A stretch of 64,000 nucleotides of DNA from Glaciozyma antarctica PI12 (GCA_002917775.1 KZ627156.1:976838-1040837), one strand, 5' to 3'; positions 29,039 to 41,743 are shown, numbered from the stretch's first letter. Notes: generated by a model not told the origin, from the sequence alone. Translations and numbers: made by a program.

Positions 29039-30025
29039 ATGAACTCTTCAAGCTTCTTCAAGCTGGGAGCCAGCACCTTCGAAGGAGGGAACAAAGCGAC
29101 TCCACGCCCTCCTCACACCAAATCCAAGTCCTCCCCCAACCTCCCCGCAATCGATAAGCTCTCTGCCGCCGATCAGCTTGCCAAAGAGACGCAGGCCATG
29201 TTCGACGGTCCGCCCCACTCATCGCGAGGTGGAGGCGTGAGCTGACGCCCTTTTCAGCAGCCAAGCTCTCTCAAGTCCTAGATGAGAAGGCTCGCGAGAT
29301 GCTCAAGAAAGAGCAGGAGCTCAAGCGTCACCCGGACGGCGGGAGATTCGGTCGACTCGACATACCCGCGTTCCATCCGGACCAGCTGCGAGGAGGTCAG
29401 AGGGAGGTGCTGGGGAAGGAGGGGGGGAAGCTGGATGAGAAGTCGGAGCCTAAGCTGCTGGTGGCGAGGATTAGGGAGCTGGAGGGGTGGGTGGGAGAGT
29501 TGGAGCAGGAGTTCGAGGAGGAGCTGTTTCAGCGGGAGGAGGAGCACCAGCACACGAAGGAGCTGTTGGCGATTGCGTTGGAGGTGAGTGCAGTTCGTAG
29601 CTTGCTTTAGTGGAACGGAATCTGACCTCTCCATCGCACGCAGAAACTCCGCCGACTTGGTGTCGACCCACCCCGACGCCCTTTCGCCTCGAGCCCATCC
29701 TCAGCGCACAACTCACCCGAGCAAGTCTTCGTGGAGCAGCTCCGCTTTCAGCAAGAGTACGACCAGCACAACGCGAGGCTGTCAGCCCGCGGATCTCCCC
29801 TCGTTCGTGCCACCTTCGCACGCTTGCGAAAAACTCGCTGACCTCGCTTCCTTCCAGCTCGACCGCGCGGGACAGCGTATCTCTGTTTTTGGCCCGTCGC
29901 GCTCGTTCTACGGTGCTTCGAGCTTGCCGAGTGCTGGACGCATGTTCCCTCCTCCTGGCACTAGGCCGATTCCTCGAGCGTCCCCTCGCGATGCCGCGAG
30001 AGATACTTTCGACCTTTACGCTTGA
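29039..30025 (+). CDS. Unrecognised small coiled-coil protein
   Basis: Starts MNSSSFFKLGASTFEGGNKA. Four exons are joined by a GTCCGC-donor intron (TTCGACG to CAGCCAAG), a GTGAGT intron after IALE, and a GTTCGT intron after GSPL whose ctgac branch and TTCCAG acceptor argue for splicing instead of reading to the TGA inside it. The middle is strongly helical (AAKLSQVLDEKAREMLKKEQ, LLVARIRELEGWVGELEQEF, EEELFQREEEHQHTKELLAI), a clear coiled coil. The tail QRISVFGPSRSFYGASSLPS ends RDTFDLYA. About 270 residues. I recognise no family; a structural or adaptor role is only a guess. Confidence 0.65.
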
Positions 30026-30343
30026 GATCTTTCCTCTTACGACGCAGTACCTCGTCCCAGAAACAGACCCTTCAGTATCCTCCCACCATCGTTTGCAGTA
30101 CCTTCCTCCTTTTGCCGTACTCCTCCCGTCTCGCCACGTTTTTGAGTAGGATCTCGCTCCTGTATTAAATCCCTTCGAATTTGAACGCCGAGCAGCAGAA
30201 CGACGAGAGACGGCAAGAGCAAGCAGCGAGAGCAGCGACGGTCCTTCGCAGAGCAGAATCAGCGCGCAACTCTACCGCACAACCACCTCCAATTCCTCCG
30301 TCGAAAAAAGCCTCCTCTACAACACCGTCGTCTATCCAGAAAA
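30026..30343. other. Convergent 3' intergenic region
   Basis: 318 bp between the stop codons of the coiled-coil gene and the UbiB-type gene. TTAAAT at about 30165 may be a poly(A) element. No gene recognised. Confidence 0.5.
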
Positions 30344-32849
30344 TCACACGTTCGGCATGAAGCTGCGCGCACTCGTCAGCTCCTCCTCCTACACGGGAGC
30401 ACGAGAAAGCGACTCACCTGTCGTACCGCAGCAAATCGTCCACCTCACTAATCGCCATCGAAGCCATCTGCCTCGCCTCGATCCACACCCAAATCTGTAC
30501 CCCTCCCGCATCAGCTACCCACTACGCAAAAATAAAAGACAGCGGCGCACCTTGAGCATCGTCCCCAACCCTTGCGCATCGACACCACTCTGCATGATAT
30601 CGGCCGTGCTGACCTGCTTCCCCAATTGACGCATAATGGGGAGAGCACTCTTGAAGAGGTCCATCTCCGGGTCAAGTTGACGACCGATCCCTTCGAGGAG
30701 GAGGATAGAGATGACCGTGTTGACGAAATCGGCTTCGAGCTTGACGTGGTGCTCTCGGACGTTGAAGAGGACTTCGGACTGCGTGCGATAGGTTAGCGGG
30801 AACGTAGAATGGAGGGAGGAGGGACGTACGAGGATATCGGCGATACGGATCTTGGCGAGGGAGAACGTCTGACTCTTGACGCTGAGAACGAGGTGCTGCA
30901 TCCTCAACGCAAACGTCTCGTCGTCCACCACCAACTCTGGCGCCCTACACCTCTCCACCATCAACCTCCCCGCCTTGTACCCATCAAACTGCGCGACCGC
31001 CGAGAACAAGTCCAAAAAGTCCCTCCTGTTCTTGTCATTGAGGTGCGTGACGAGTCCCGTGTCGATGAAGACGATCTCGGGCTGGTAGCCTTCGGTATCG
31101 AGGCGGTCGAGTTCGGCGAGCCAGGCGGTGCGGTCGTGCGTTTTGGAGAGGTCGCGTAGCTTGTGAACGATTTCTATCGAGGTGGCGGAGGTAGAGGAGG
31201 TGAGAGGTTCGGGGGCGTTGGTGAGGGAGGCCCAGCAGGAGGAGAGGAAGGTGCGAGTGGAGGGCTTGAAGAACTTAATCATGATGTTGCCGGGGTGGAG
31301 GTCCTGCGGATAGGAGTCAGCGACCGAGTGGAGGATAGGAACGGGAGCGAGAGGACGAACGGCGTGGACAAAGTTGTCGATTAGGAGCATGTTCTGCGCG
31401 CGGGAGTCAGTGTGGCTCAAAGCAGAAAACGAAAGGCACGTACGAGGAAAGCATCGAGACCTAAGTTGGCGATGCGGTCGTCGAAAGCTCCTCCTCCTTC
31501 GCGCAAGAATGACTCGAGCGGTACCGCGTCCTCGAACTCCTCCGTCAGGACTTGCGAGCTCGTGTAGCTCTTCAAGGCCCTCGGAAAGCTGACGGTTGGG
31601 CGGTGGCGGAACTTCTCCTCGAACGTGACAAGGTTGTTGGCCTCGATGCGAAGGTCGACCTGGCTCATCATCATCTGCCCAAAGACCTGCACCTCCTCCG
31701 GGAACGAGAGCCATTCCATTCCCGGGAAGAGGTTCAGGACCGAGGCGAAGAAGAGCATGATCTTGAGGTCGCGTCGAATCATCTTCTCGACGTTCGGGTG
31801 GAGAACCTTGATCGCGACCGCGGCGGACGGGACGCTCTCGGGTCGGTCGTCGTTGGAGGAGGGGACGAGGGTGCGGCCGATACGGGAGGTTGGAGAGGGA
31901 TCGTCGACGTGCTTGGGTGGGCCGAGGTAGTCGTCTGGGAGGAGGGAGGGGTTGAGAACTGCCTTGTAGACCTGAGCGATCGCGCCGGTGCCCATGGGCT
32001 CCTCGCCAAACTCGAGAAAGATCTCGGAGAAGGGCTTGCCGAACGCGCGCTCGATTACACGCTTCGTGTGCGCGAACGAGTGGGGCTTGCCGTTCGAGTG
32101 GAGCTTGCCGAAGAGGATGCAGAGGGCGGTGGGGAACAGATCGGTGCGAGAGCCAGCCCATTGCGCCAGCTGGTGGGAAGGTCAGCTACCCTCCTCGCAC
32201 GTCAGAGACAGAGAGCGCACCTTGATGAACGTGGGTCCAGCCCTCTCCATCTGCGCCACCAGGAAGCTGTACCACCACCTCGTCGTCGGCCTCTACCTAG
32301 TCGTCTGCCATCTGCCCTCCCTCTCCGCTTATCCCTGGATCCATCGAACGCTTCCAACAGCAATATAGGCGCCGTAAAGATGACGGGTAAAAAGAGCAAG
32401 GCGAGGTGGATGAACCTGCGCGTCGTCGAGAGCGGCTCGATGATCCAGTCGTGCACGAGGTACAGGACGCGCCAGATGAACGTCGGAGGCGGCTCGTCTT
32501 CTGGTGCGAGCTTGCCATCGGCGATGAGGAAGTCCTTGTCGTCTGGTTCGGGGACGTTGCGTGTGATCTTGGCGAGACCGTGCTCGTGAGGGGAGGAGTC
32601 AAGGAGGAGGGTCGAGCTGCCGACGAGGAAAGGGATGAGGGCGAGGGCGTAGCGTGGTCGGAAGGGGTTCGAGTTGGGATGGGAGGAGTGTGGTCTTGAG
32701 AAGGTGGATCGTAGTTGTTGCAAGGAGAGTCGAGTTGGTGTCGGCGCGATGGTTGAGATGGTGAGCTGTTGTTGCTGGATCCGAGTCGTTCTAGTCGCCA
32801 GCCGTGCAAGCTTAGCGCTTCCACTCCTGCTCAGCTGCTGCAGCAACAT
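30344..32849 (-). CDS. CQD1: Mitochondrial UbiB/ADCK-type atypical kinase (ADCK2/Cqd1-like)
   Basis: Member of the ABC1/ADCK family; yeast Cqd1 and animal ADCK2 influence coenzyme Q distribution and mitochondrial lipids. The start at 32849 gives MLLQQLSRSGSAKLARLATR, an Arg-rich presequence. A hydrophobic segment precedes the core (FIHLALLFLPVIFTAPILLL). The core has ERAGPTFIKLAQWAGSRTDL (KxGQ-like, reading KLAQ), GTGAIAQVYKAVLNP (A-rich loop position), AVAIKVLHPNVEKMIRRDL (Lys), DLHPGNIMIKF (catalytic loop) and VFIDTGLVTHL (DFG position). A last pair of introns gives IWVWIEARQMASMAISEVDD and the C-terminus SFMPNV. Around 32,290-32,400 the helix-to-core link could not be joined cleanly: either a weak-donor intron or a one-base indel. 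The Cqd1 assignment rests on overall layout. Confidence 0.78.
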
Positions 32850-33060
32850 CGTTGGCCCTCGTCGTCGTCGTCGTCGTCGTCCTTCGTGGCAAGAGAGAGA
32901 GTGAGTCGAACGTGGTGACGCGCATCGAGTTGGGAATTTCCACCCAGAGTGAATGCTGTTATCTCTCGCAACGAGTCTCTATCTTGCCCAAGCTGTCTGT
33001 AGACAGAGTAGTCTCTCTCAAACGAAGCGATGCCAAACAACGTCCATTGGCAACAGGAAA

Positions 33061-36000
33061 TCACGCATTCCGCTGGAGCGAGATCTTGACCTTCGGCCTG
33101 ACCTCCTTGACCTCGACCTGCTCAACCGCACTCTTCTTGCTCACAAGCGCCTCCTTCACGAGGTCGAGCCACTGCTGCTGCGACTCGGTCGTGATCGAGG
33201 GGTTCTTCATCTTGGCGTTGAAGAGCTGGTTGAACCGGTTGCGAAGGACCTTCATCGCGATCGACGTCTTGGGCTCGAGGAAGACGCGGATCTTGCGGTC
33301 GATGGAGAGCGAGTGAGCTGCCAGCTGTGGAGGTACGCGGTTAGGATCGGGTCGCGCTTCCAAATCAGGAAGGAGACGAACCTGGAAATCCGAGTTTCCG
33401 CAGAGGAGGTAGACTGCTCGTTCGTCCACCGTACCGCTCTCCCAGACGTCTGTGGCGGGACAGTGCGTCAACCGAAGGACAGCAACTGAGACAAAAAAAT
33501 AACGACGCACAAAGCCTCTTTGTCGCCATCGCCGTGAAGTACACCACGAACTTCGCATCCCCAAAGTCAACCCTCCGTCCCGGCGTAAAGTTGACCGACG
33601 AAGGATGAATCGCCGCCGGCGCACTGTTCGACAGCGTCCTCATCTGTCCCGAAGCCTTGTCGATCACGAGGAACTTGGGGTACATCGACGCTGCGAGGCA
33701 CGCCATGACGGCCTTGGGGTCGCTCGAGTGCGTGTCGAGCTCGGGAGGAACGCGAACGAAGCGAGTGCGACTCTTGCCGTAACGAGTCGACATGAGCTCT
33801 CGCTTCTCCGCTTCGGTCGCTTGGATGAAACCGGCGTCGACGAGGAAGGAGAAGTCTGGTGACGGAAGGGGATGAGCTGAGGTTCGCTTCGAGAGAGGGC
33901 AGGACGTACACTGCTGCTTGAGCTCCTCGATCATGACAAAGTTGGGCTGGCTCAGGAAGCTCTTCTGCGAGTGCGCGAACCGCAGCGTCAGCAAGTCGTC
34001 GATATGCACGACGAGAACGAACGCACCCTGGTGAACTCGCGCTCGTAACCCCTCCCAGAAGCTTCGCGCCAGGAGCAGTAGGCGTTAAACAGCGTCAGGA
34101 AGTCGCTGCTTTCGACCTTGAAGGACCTCTTGACGGTATCGGCTTCCGATTCGCGACCGAACGGCGTGAGCCAGGGCGACTTGGAGTTGAGGGCAGCCTG
34201 CGCGCGTTCAAAGATCAGCTAGGTCAAAGCACGCGTTGAGATAGACTCACGGTGATAGTGAGGGCAGCGTCGACGCAGCCGAAGAGGCAAGCCATGATCA
34301 GGAATTTGCCGAGATGCACGTCCATGGGAAGCTTCGCGAGATGTCGACCGAGCGGCGTGATCTCCTCCGTCATCGTAAGAGCCTTGGCCTACAAAAGCTG
34401 TCAACGAGGATCCGCGGAACCAAGCAAACCAAATCACCTCGATAAGCGACGAGACAGCGCGCTGAACGTTGACGGCCAAAGGCGGGTCCAGCGCCTTGAG
34501 CAGCACGTCCTCGATCGAAGCGTTGCCAATCTTCATGATCTTGATCCGGAGAGCGAGGTCCTGAAGCGAAAGACGCATCATCTCCGGCTGAGGATGCTCG
34601 GCCATCTGTCGAAGCGGCATCAGCACGGCGTCGCTCGTCGATCGACAGGATACTCACGACCGTGTCGTGCCGCTGCTTCGTGAACAGGTGGAAGCAGATT
34701 CCTTCCTGGACTCGACCAGCTCGACCTCGACGCTGAGCTGCGTTGGATTGAGCGACGAACGTCTCGACGAGGCGGCTGATCTGGCGCTTCTCGTCGAACC
34801 TCATTTCGCGGTGCTTTCCGGTATCGATAACGCCTGCAGGAAAAGGGTAAGCCAGCGTCTTCGCGCTGTGAGAGACCACTTCAACGCACAGGTGATATCC
34901 GGAATGGTGACTCCAGTCTCCGCCAAGTTCCTGCGCAACCCAAGTCAGTCGAAGCTCGCAGGAAGGAACGAGGGAACTCACGTCGAGATAACGATCTTCC
35001 TAACTCCCGGTCGAGGAACGTTGAACACGAGACCTTGGTTGTCGTTCGAGATGGTCGAATGCAGAGGGAGGACGAGGAAGTTCTTGGTTCCGAAAGCGGC
35101 GTGGCTGTCGAGCGTGTCGGAAAGGCGGCGAATCGACTCCAGCGAGGGGAGGAAGATGAGGATCGCAGCCGAGAACGGGACGAGCTCCTGCTTGTGGAAG
35201 CAGAGGTTCTCGAGGAGAAGGACGATGAGGTCGTAGTTAATCGCGTGGTGGTCCAAGCATTCGAGCGTGATGCGCGTTTGCTTCGAGTGCGCGACCTGGA
35301 CCTTGGTGGCGGGAAGAACGTCGGGCTCGTCGTCCTCGTCGGGAGGCACGTCGTCGAGATCTGGCTGCGGCTTGCGAGAACGACCTCCGAAGTCTGCGGG
35401 CGTAACGAATTGGTGCCAGTTCTTCAGAATCGAGAGAGAAAACGCACTTCGCATGCTTCGCGCGACATAAGGCGAGTCAGAATTGGGGTCGAGCCGGTAC
35501 CGCGTGAGCTCGACGACGTCTTCGAGGTAGCGAGCGGTGACGGGGAAGGTTCGGCCAGGAACGTTGATGACTGGGCAGGCGCCCATGTAGGCAGCGATCT
35601 TCTCGGCGCTGCGATGGAGGAGGTTAGCCGGAGCTTAAGAGAAAGCGTGCTCAAGCTCACTCAACGGTGGCGGACATGAGAATGACCCTGCAGGAGAACG
35701 TGTTAGGCGTAGTGCAAAAGCAGAGGGAACGCTTCTACTCACTTGAGATCCTTGCGAGTCTCGAGAATCTCCTTCAGGACGATAAGAAGGAAGTCGCTGT
35801 CGATGGATCGCTCGTGGACTTCGTCAATGATGATGTGCGTGCAGTCGGAGAGCTGCTCGCGGCCTTCGAGCATGCGCAAGACGATTCCCTTGATGCAGAG
35901 GGATTAGTGACTAGCGCAAAGGTGAAAGAGCGAGCACGCACGGTGGTGGCGTAGACGATCTTGCTCGAGGGCGAAACGCGAGAGTCGAGGCGGATCGAGT

Positions 36001-38615
36001 AACCGACCAGGGAGGAACGAGTCCCACACTGCCCGGGAGCTTCTCCAAGTTCTGCAGAGACACGCTGAGCGAGAGAGATGGCGGAGATTCGACGCGGCTG
36101 CGCAGGAATCGAGTCAGCCAGCTGCAAAGTGTGAGGGGAACGTACGCACCTCGGTACAGAAGATCTTGACTGGCTTTCCACGGCGCGTGTCGTGCTCGAG
36201 GATGAAGCTCGGGACCTGTGTGGATTTACCGCTGCAGAATAATGGCGTTAGCGACGAAACCAGGTCGGTAGATCATCAGCGCACGCACCAACCGGTTTCT
36301 CCGCACAAAACGACACATTGGGAGCTATCGATCGTGCTCATGATGAAGGAACGATAGGCGGCGATAGGAAGCGTTGCCCGAACGCGCTGCCGGAAAACGA
36401 AGGTTAGCAGGGGGGGTCAAAGAGGGGGAGCGAGACGGACGCACCAGCATCTCCTGGTACGACGGCCACGATTGGCGGATGGCAAGTTCTTGCATGAGTC
36501 GTTCCGAGACCTCGAGCGGGACTTCTGCGGCTTCAACGACGTTGGCGGTCTCGGCGGCTGCGACCTGAGGCCTGAGGGCCCTCGAATCCTGCAGCAAGTA
36601 GTCAGCGACTGCGCGGGCGAGTTTGCAAAACAGAAAGACGCACGCGGCTGACGGGAGGCTGCAACCTCGGTTCGGCAATCGCCTTGAAGAGCTTGAGCTG
36701 CTCGCGGTACGCCTCGTCGTCCTCGTCCTTCTTCTTCTGCACGAGTTCGTCCCAGAGGTCGCGGAAGACGAGAGGAAGTTGCTTGTTGACGGCAGTCTGG
36801 CTGACGGCGAACAGCGCGACGGTGGCGATGCAGTTGAACGCCTGCGCCTGGTCGAAGCACGCCGTCTCCTGCATCTCAAAGTTCTGCGTCCTCCCGCCGT
36901 CCCAGCGGATTGAGACCGAGGCGCGAACAGCTCGACTCCTCGAGATGACCTTGAAGACGACCGTCGCGTACTTGTCGATCTTGCGAACCGTCTCCTCGAG
37001 GTTAACGCGAGGCGTCTTGCCCGAGTAGTGCTTGGCGAGCGCCATATCGCGGACGGGGACGGTCGTTCCGAGGTCGTTGACTTCCTCCTTGGGCATCTCG
37101 TCGAGGAGGGTGCCGAAGAGGTCGCCGCCTTCGCTGCCGGCATCGCTCGACTTGTCGTTGACGCCGGCGTTCGCATCATCGTTTCCGTTGCTGGCGACGG
37201 GGCTCGCATCGCCGTTGCTGGCCTCGACGGGTGCGTCCTCTGAAGGGACGCTTGAATGGCCGTTAGTCGTAGGCTCAGTGGTCGGCGGCGTGTCGAGAGG
37301 GGCGATCTCGGCGGGGGAAGCGAGCTCGGTCGAGTTGAGGCGTGCCTGGATCTGCGAGACGTCGAGCTTCGTTCGCTCTTCGCGGTACATTTTCTCTGCG
37401 AGCTCGAGCATCAGCGACGTCCCCGACCCATTTTAACTCGCGACGAACCTGCGTCGACCTTCCTGAAGGTGTAATCTCCCTCGATGACCTTGAGCTTCTT
37501 CTTGAGGAGCTTCTTCTTCGAGATCCTTCAGCTCCATCAATTGCTCGCTCGCCGGCGCTGGCCCCGCCTTCTTCGCCTTCTGCGCCCTCTTCGCCACGCC
37601 CTGCGCGCGCTGAATCTCCGACATTTGCAGCTTCAACGCCGCGTACGCCCTGTTCGCATCGGCTGCTTCCTCCACCGACACCTCGCCCGGGTTGTCCTCG
37701 TCCTGGTCCTCGGCATAGGCGAGGATCCGAGCGCGGAGAGAGGCTTCGACGGCAGCTTCGTCCAGCGCTGAGGACTGGAAGGACGAGGTGGCGGGAGTGG
37801 GAGCTTCCTTCGACTCGCGACTGGGCGTCGGTGGCGCGGTGGGCGTCTCGACGACCGGCGGGAGGGAGACGATCGGTCCTTCGCAGCCTAGCTCGTCGGC
37901 GTCACAGTGGAGAAAGAGCTACGTTCAGCAGGTCAGCTCCAGGTTTCCAGTAGCGCAAGCTTCAAAACTCACCCAATCTAGAGCATCCTCGAGCTCCAGC
38001 GTCTTGACCGCCTTAAGGCACTCCTCGACACGCTCCTTCGTGAACCCCAGCTGCTCCAAGATCCCAAAAAGTGTCGCAACCTTTCCAATAACCTTCTCCT
38101 CAGGCTCGTACTGCGGCAGCGGCGCGTCGTCCTCGGTCGTCGCGAGCGCCAGGGCGAGAATCCGGCGTTGCTGTTCACCTCCCATCAGCTTAACCCTCCT
38201 CCTCCGCGCAAAGAGGACTCACGAGATCCTGCTCCGTCCAAGCATAGCTCGAGTAATTCCTCGCCTGCCTCCTCTCATACTCAATAACCTGCAGCCCGCA
38301 ATCAGCTCGCCTCTCCCTCCCCTCCCAGCACACAAAACGTACCTTCCCAACCCTCGTAACCTCCTTATCACTCCCCGGCCTTATCCTCTCCGCAACACTC
38401 TGCAACTCCTCCCTCTCGGCTGCCTCCGGATCCCACTCCTCCTCCCTCCCCTGCACCTCCTCCCTCACCACCACCACCTCCTCCACCTTCTCCTCCTCCA
38501 CCACCGCCACCTCTTCGACGACCTTCCTCGGCACAGAAACAGTCGCGAACCCCCTGTTGCTCACGACGGCCTTCTTCTTCTTCTGCCCTCCTCCTCCTCC
38601 TTTCTTCGGCGCCAT
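33061..38615 (-). CDS. DEAH-box RNA helicase with UBA and RWD regions (DHX29/DHX57/Ucp12-like)
   Basis: Large RNA helicase. The start at 38615 gives MAPKKGGGGGQKKKKAVVSN. A UBA-like segment follows (VATLFGILEQLGFTKERVEE, ALDWLFLHCDADEL), then an RWD/DHX29-type region (ATVVFKVISRSRAVRASVSI). The helicase core has GETGCGKSTQVPSFILEHDT (motif I), CTEPRRISAISLAQRV (Ia), IIIDEVHERSIDSDFLLI (DEVH motif II), LMSATVDAEKIA (III), STNLAETGVTIPDITCVID (V) and QRRGRAGRVQEGICFHLF (VI). Winged-helix, ratchet and OB regions follow (ESGTVDERAVYLLCGNSDFQ); it ends PKVKISLQRNA. About seventeen introns. One single-base shift is needed near 37,520, between QLMELKDL and KKKLLKKKLKVIEGDY, with no possible intron there. 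The family is clear; the exact orthologue is less so. Confidence 0.88.
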
Positions 38616-39123
38616 CCGCAACCTCTGTCGATGAACTACTTCGGCGGGAGCTCCTGCAGCGAGCCAAGATGGGGACAAGGACGCTTTGAGGACTTGACGA
38701 GCGTTCGAGGGGGAGGGGGAGAGGGAGGGAGCGCTCGAGCCGGAGCTGGGAGAGGTGGTGGTGACTCGAGCGAGGGCGATTGGAGGGCGGGTAGGCGGGT
38801 GCGATGGAGGAGCTGCTGGGGTGGAGGTTATTAAGGGCGCGGGGCTGGTGCATGCAAAAGCTGGATAACGGGCTGAGGGAGAGAAGCGCGTCGTCGTCGG
38901 ACTTGGGTTCCGCGAGTTGCTTTTGCTCTCTCGTTCTCTCTGACTCGACGACGAAGGAATTGGTACAGCTCTCCCAACGATTTTCATTCCCACTCGAGTC
39001 ATGAAACCATCCAGCGAGGTGAACGAAAGGGGTGTAATCAAGGGGTCGTTTCGGCGGGGCGAGGGAAGAGGGGGAGATTTTGAAGACAACGATTGGGGGT
39101 ACGGGGGATCTTAAGAAAGACGC
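38616..39123. promoter_or_regulatory. Upstream region of the DEAH helicase and 3' region of SUB2
   Basis: 508 bp between tandem minus-strand genes. It contains GAGAGAGCAAAAG-type purine runs on the coding strand and no supported gene. Confidence 0.45.
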
Positions 39124-41743
39124 TTAAGCGTTCACTGCACGCGTACTCGTCAGCCCACGTCGTCGAAGCGAGAGAGGAAGAAGGACGCACTGTAGGTCGA
39201 AGCATCGATCGTCTCGGGGAGCTCAGTGATAGCGACCTCGAACCTCGACTGAATGAGCTTGAGAACCTCCTCGTTGTCGTCCGAAGCCACAAAGGTGATA
39301 GCGAGTCCCTTGGTTCCGAAACGACCAGCACGTCTGCGACCACACTCGTCAGTCGATCCGTACTCGAAACGAAAGCAACGACGACGACGTACCCGACTCG
39401 GTGGAGGTAGGAATCGGCATCTCCAGGAGTGTCGTAGTTGATGACAATGTTCACGCGCTCGACATCGATTCCACGACCGAAGATATCAGTCGCGACCTGT
39501 TCGCCAAAGTCTTCGTCAATTTCTGCTTCTCCCTCTGCATCGCCGAAAGAGCGACTCACGAGCACACGCTTCTCGAAAGCCTTGAACTGCTGGTACCGCT
39601 TGATGCGCTCCTCCTGGGGCAAGCCAGAGTGGATCGCGATCGAGGGGAAGTTGCACTCGCGGAGGAGGCGGTCGAGCTCGGTGGCGCGGCTAACAGACTT
39701 GACGAAGATGCAGACCTGCGCGCGAACGACTCTCATCAGTACCCAGCCATGGCAGATCGAGAGAGGAGGACGGACCTGGTTGAACTCGAGCGAGTCGAGG
39801 AGGTCGTTCAACTTGCGGTTCTTGGCGCTCTCGTCGAGGCGAACAAAGTGTTGCTGAAGTCCGTGAAGGGTGAGCTTCTTCTCGTCGTCGACGTAGATCT
39901 CGAGAGGCTGCGCGAAACATCAGCTTCCATTCTCATACAGACGAGGACGAGGAGAACGCACGCTCTGCATGAACTTCTTGCAGGTAGGGCGGACCTCCTT
40001 GGAGAGGGTGGCGGAGAACATCATGACCTGCTTGTGGTGGGGCGTGGCCTTGAAGATCTCCTGAACGTCGCGGCGCATGTCTGTCGAGGTGGAATGGTTG
40101 AGGTGGGCGAGGGGGTCGTGTTGGAGTTGATGTGGAAGGAGTTGGCGAAAGGTGACGGTGAGAGTGGTGGTGTAGAGTAACGTAGGGAGGAGGAAGGGCG
40201 GAAGGGAAAGGAAGGAGAGAAGAGAAATAGTAAGCGTTGGTTCGTTCTCGACTGAGTATTGAGGTCTCGAGAAAAGTGGCGCAGTCGGCGCGAGGCGAAG
40301 AGGGACGGGGAGGAAGGGAGGGGAGGGCGAACACATCATCGCATCATGTCGTCCGTCGGCGTCGAGGTCGGAGGGAAAGTGGAAGGTGGAGGAGGGAGAG
40401 TGGTGGGGCGAAGAGGGTCGGAGAGGGCGAAAGGAATGAGGGACGGGAAGAAGGCTTGTCGCTGGCGGAAGCGATAGTCGCAGGGTTGGCGATTCATTGT
40501 CGTCCAGGAGTTGCTGTCGTTTGTAAATGTCGAGGAGGGTGGCAGGAGAAGCGAGGACGTCCGACGAGAGCGACGATGATAGATGGATGTGCGCGCCCCG
40601 GGAGATGATGTAAAGTGGAAGGGAGAAGGTAGGAATGAAGGAAGACCGAGAGTCGCCGCCATCGCGCGTCGTCGTCGCCGTCCCTCGAGCTCCACCAAGT
40701 AAGACCGCGTCCACCTCAAGCTCTCCTCCTCGAACAGCTCCCCACGCCTCGCGACAATGACCTGAATGCCCAGCCTCGATCCTGCTGTTCGACGACGGGA
40801 GTCGCAAGCGATCCGAGATCCTACGCTCGACGCTCGATGGCGCATGACGGCGGCGCTCAATGGCGCGCGACGATAGGCGAAGGCGAATAGAAAATGGGGA
40901 ATGTAGAGGGGCGAAGCGATGGAATCCTACTAACCGACAGCCTCGAGCATCTTGTCGCACTCGTCCAAAACGAAATACCTCACGCCGGAGCACTTGAGGC
41001 TCTTGTCCTTGACGAGAGCTCCGAGACGTCCAGGCGTTCCAACGACGATGTGAGGGCACTTGTCCTTGCTCTTGTCCTGGTCCTGGTCGACCTTGACCGA
41101 CGTTCCACCGTAGAAGACGCCAGTGCGGACGTCGGGCATGTACTTGCTGAATCGGGCGTACTCGTTCTTGATCTGGTACGCGAGCTCGCGCGTGTGGCAG
41201 AGGACGATAACGCTGACCTCACCGTCGACGGGCTCAATCTGCTGGAGCGTCGCCGAGACGAAGACGGCGGTCTTTCCTGCGCGCAAACGAGAGAGATTAG
41301 AAGCTGTTTCGAGGAACGCAAGGCGGGAGGGACGAACCCATTCCGGACTTGGCCTGGCAAAGAACGTCCATGCCGAGAATAGCCTGAGGAATGCACTCCT
41401 GCTGGACTGTAGAGGAAGAGGCGGGCGTCAGGACGTGCGCTGAAGAAGAGGAGCGCAGGGACTGACCCTCCGAAGGGTGCTCAAATCCGAGATCCGAGAT
41501 GGCCCTCAGAAGCTCAGGCTTGAGAAGGAAGTCCCGGAATCCAGTGCTGTGCACTCCGACGTAGGATCTGCGCGCAAGGAGTCAGCTCCACCCTGCGCAA
41601 ACAAAGACAGGGCAGGAGCGCTGGACGTACCCTTTCTGATCCTTGGTCTCGGGTGCAGCCTCTCCAGCGGGGGCGACAGCGGCAACGGGAGCGATGAAGG
41701 GCTCCTCCTCGTAGTCGATGAGGTCGTCGATGTTCTCAGACAT
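39124..41743 (-). CDS. SUB2: ATP-dependent RNA helicase SUB2/UAP56
   Basis: DEAD-box (DECD) ATPase of the spliceosome and TREX mRNA-export complex. The start at 41743 gives [35 protein letters not shown] is the Q region, AKSGMGKTAVFV motif I (residues ~90-97), [10 protein letters not shown] Ia, [10 protein letters not shown] Ib, [10 protein letters not shown] motif II and [12 protein letters not shown] motif III. The second RecA half follows: [75 protein letters not shown] and [20 protein letters not shown]. It ends [11 protein letters not shown], the last Met codon split by an intron. Most introns are 55-70 nt; one, directly after motif II, is 854 nt. All motifs are intact. Confidence 0.96.
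40081..40934 (-). other. 854-nt intron inside SUB2
   Basis: Donor GCTGTCG|GTTAGTAG and acceptor CACCTCGACAG|ACATG join MLEAV to [10 protein letters not shown]. It is over ten times longer than the other introns of this gene and lies just after the DECD motif. Open frames inside it look like noise. I found no convincing snoRNA box pair. Confidence 0.85.

Noticed and set aside
29806-29860. Stop codon after RATFARLRKTR as the end of the small coiled-coil protein
   Set aside because: The stop lies inside a stretch with good donor, ctgac branch and TTCCAG acceptor, and the next exon gives a clean open end.
40300-40620. ATGATG- and GATGATA-like strings in the SUB2 intron, possible snoRNA C box
   Set aside because: No matching D box (CTGA) or terminal stem in the right place.
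40237-40860. Open frames on both strands inside the SUB2 intron
   Set aside because: Low-complexity Arg/Gly/Ser content and no conserved pattern; the flanking splice sites restore SUB2 perfectly.
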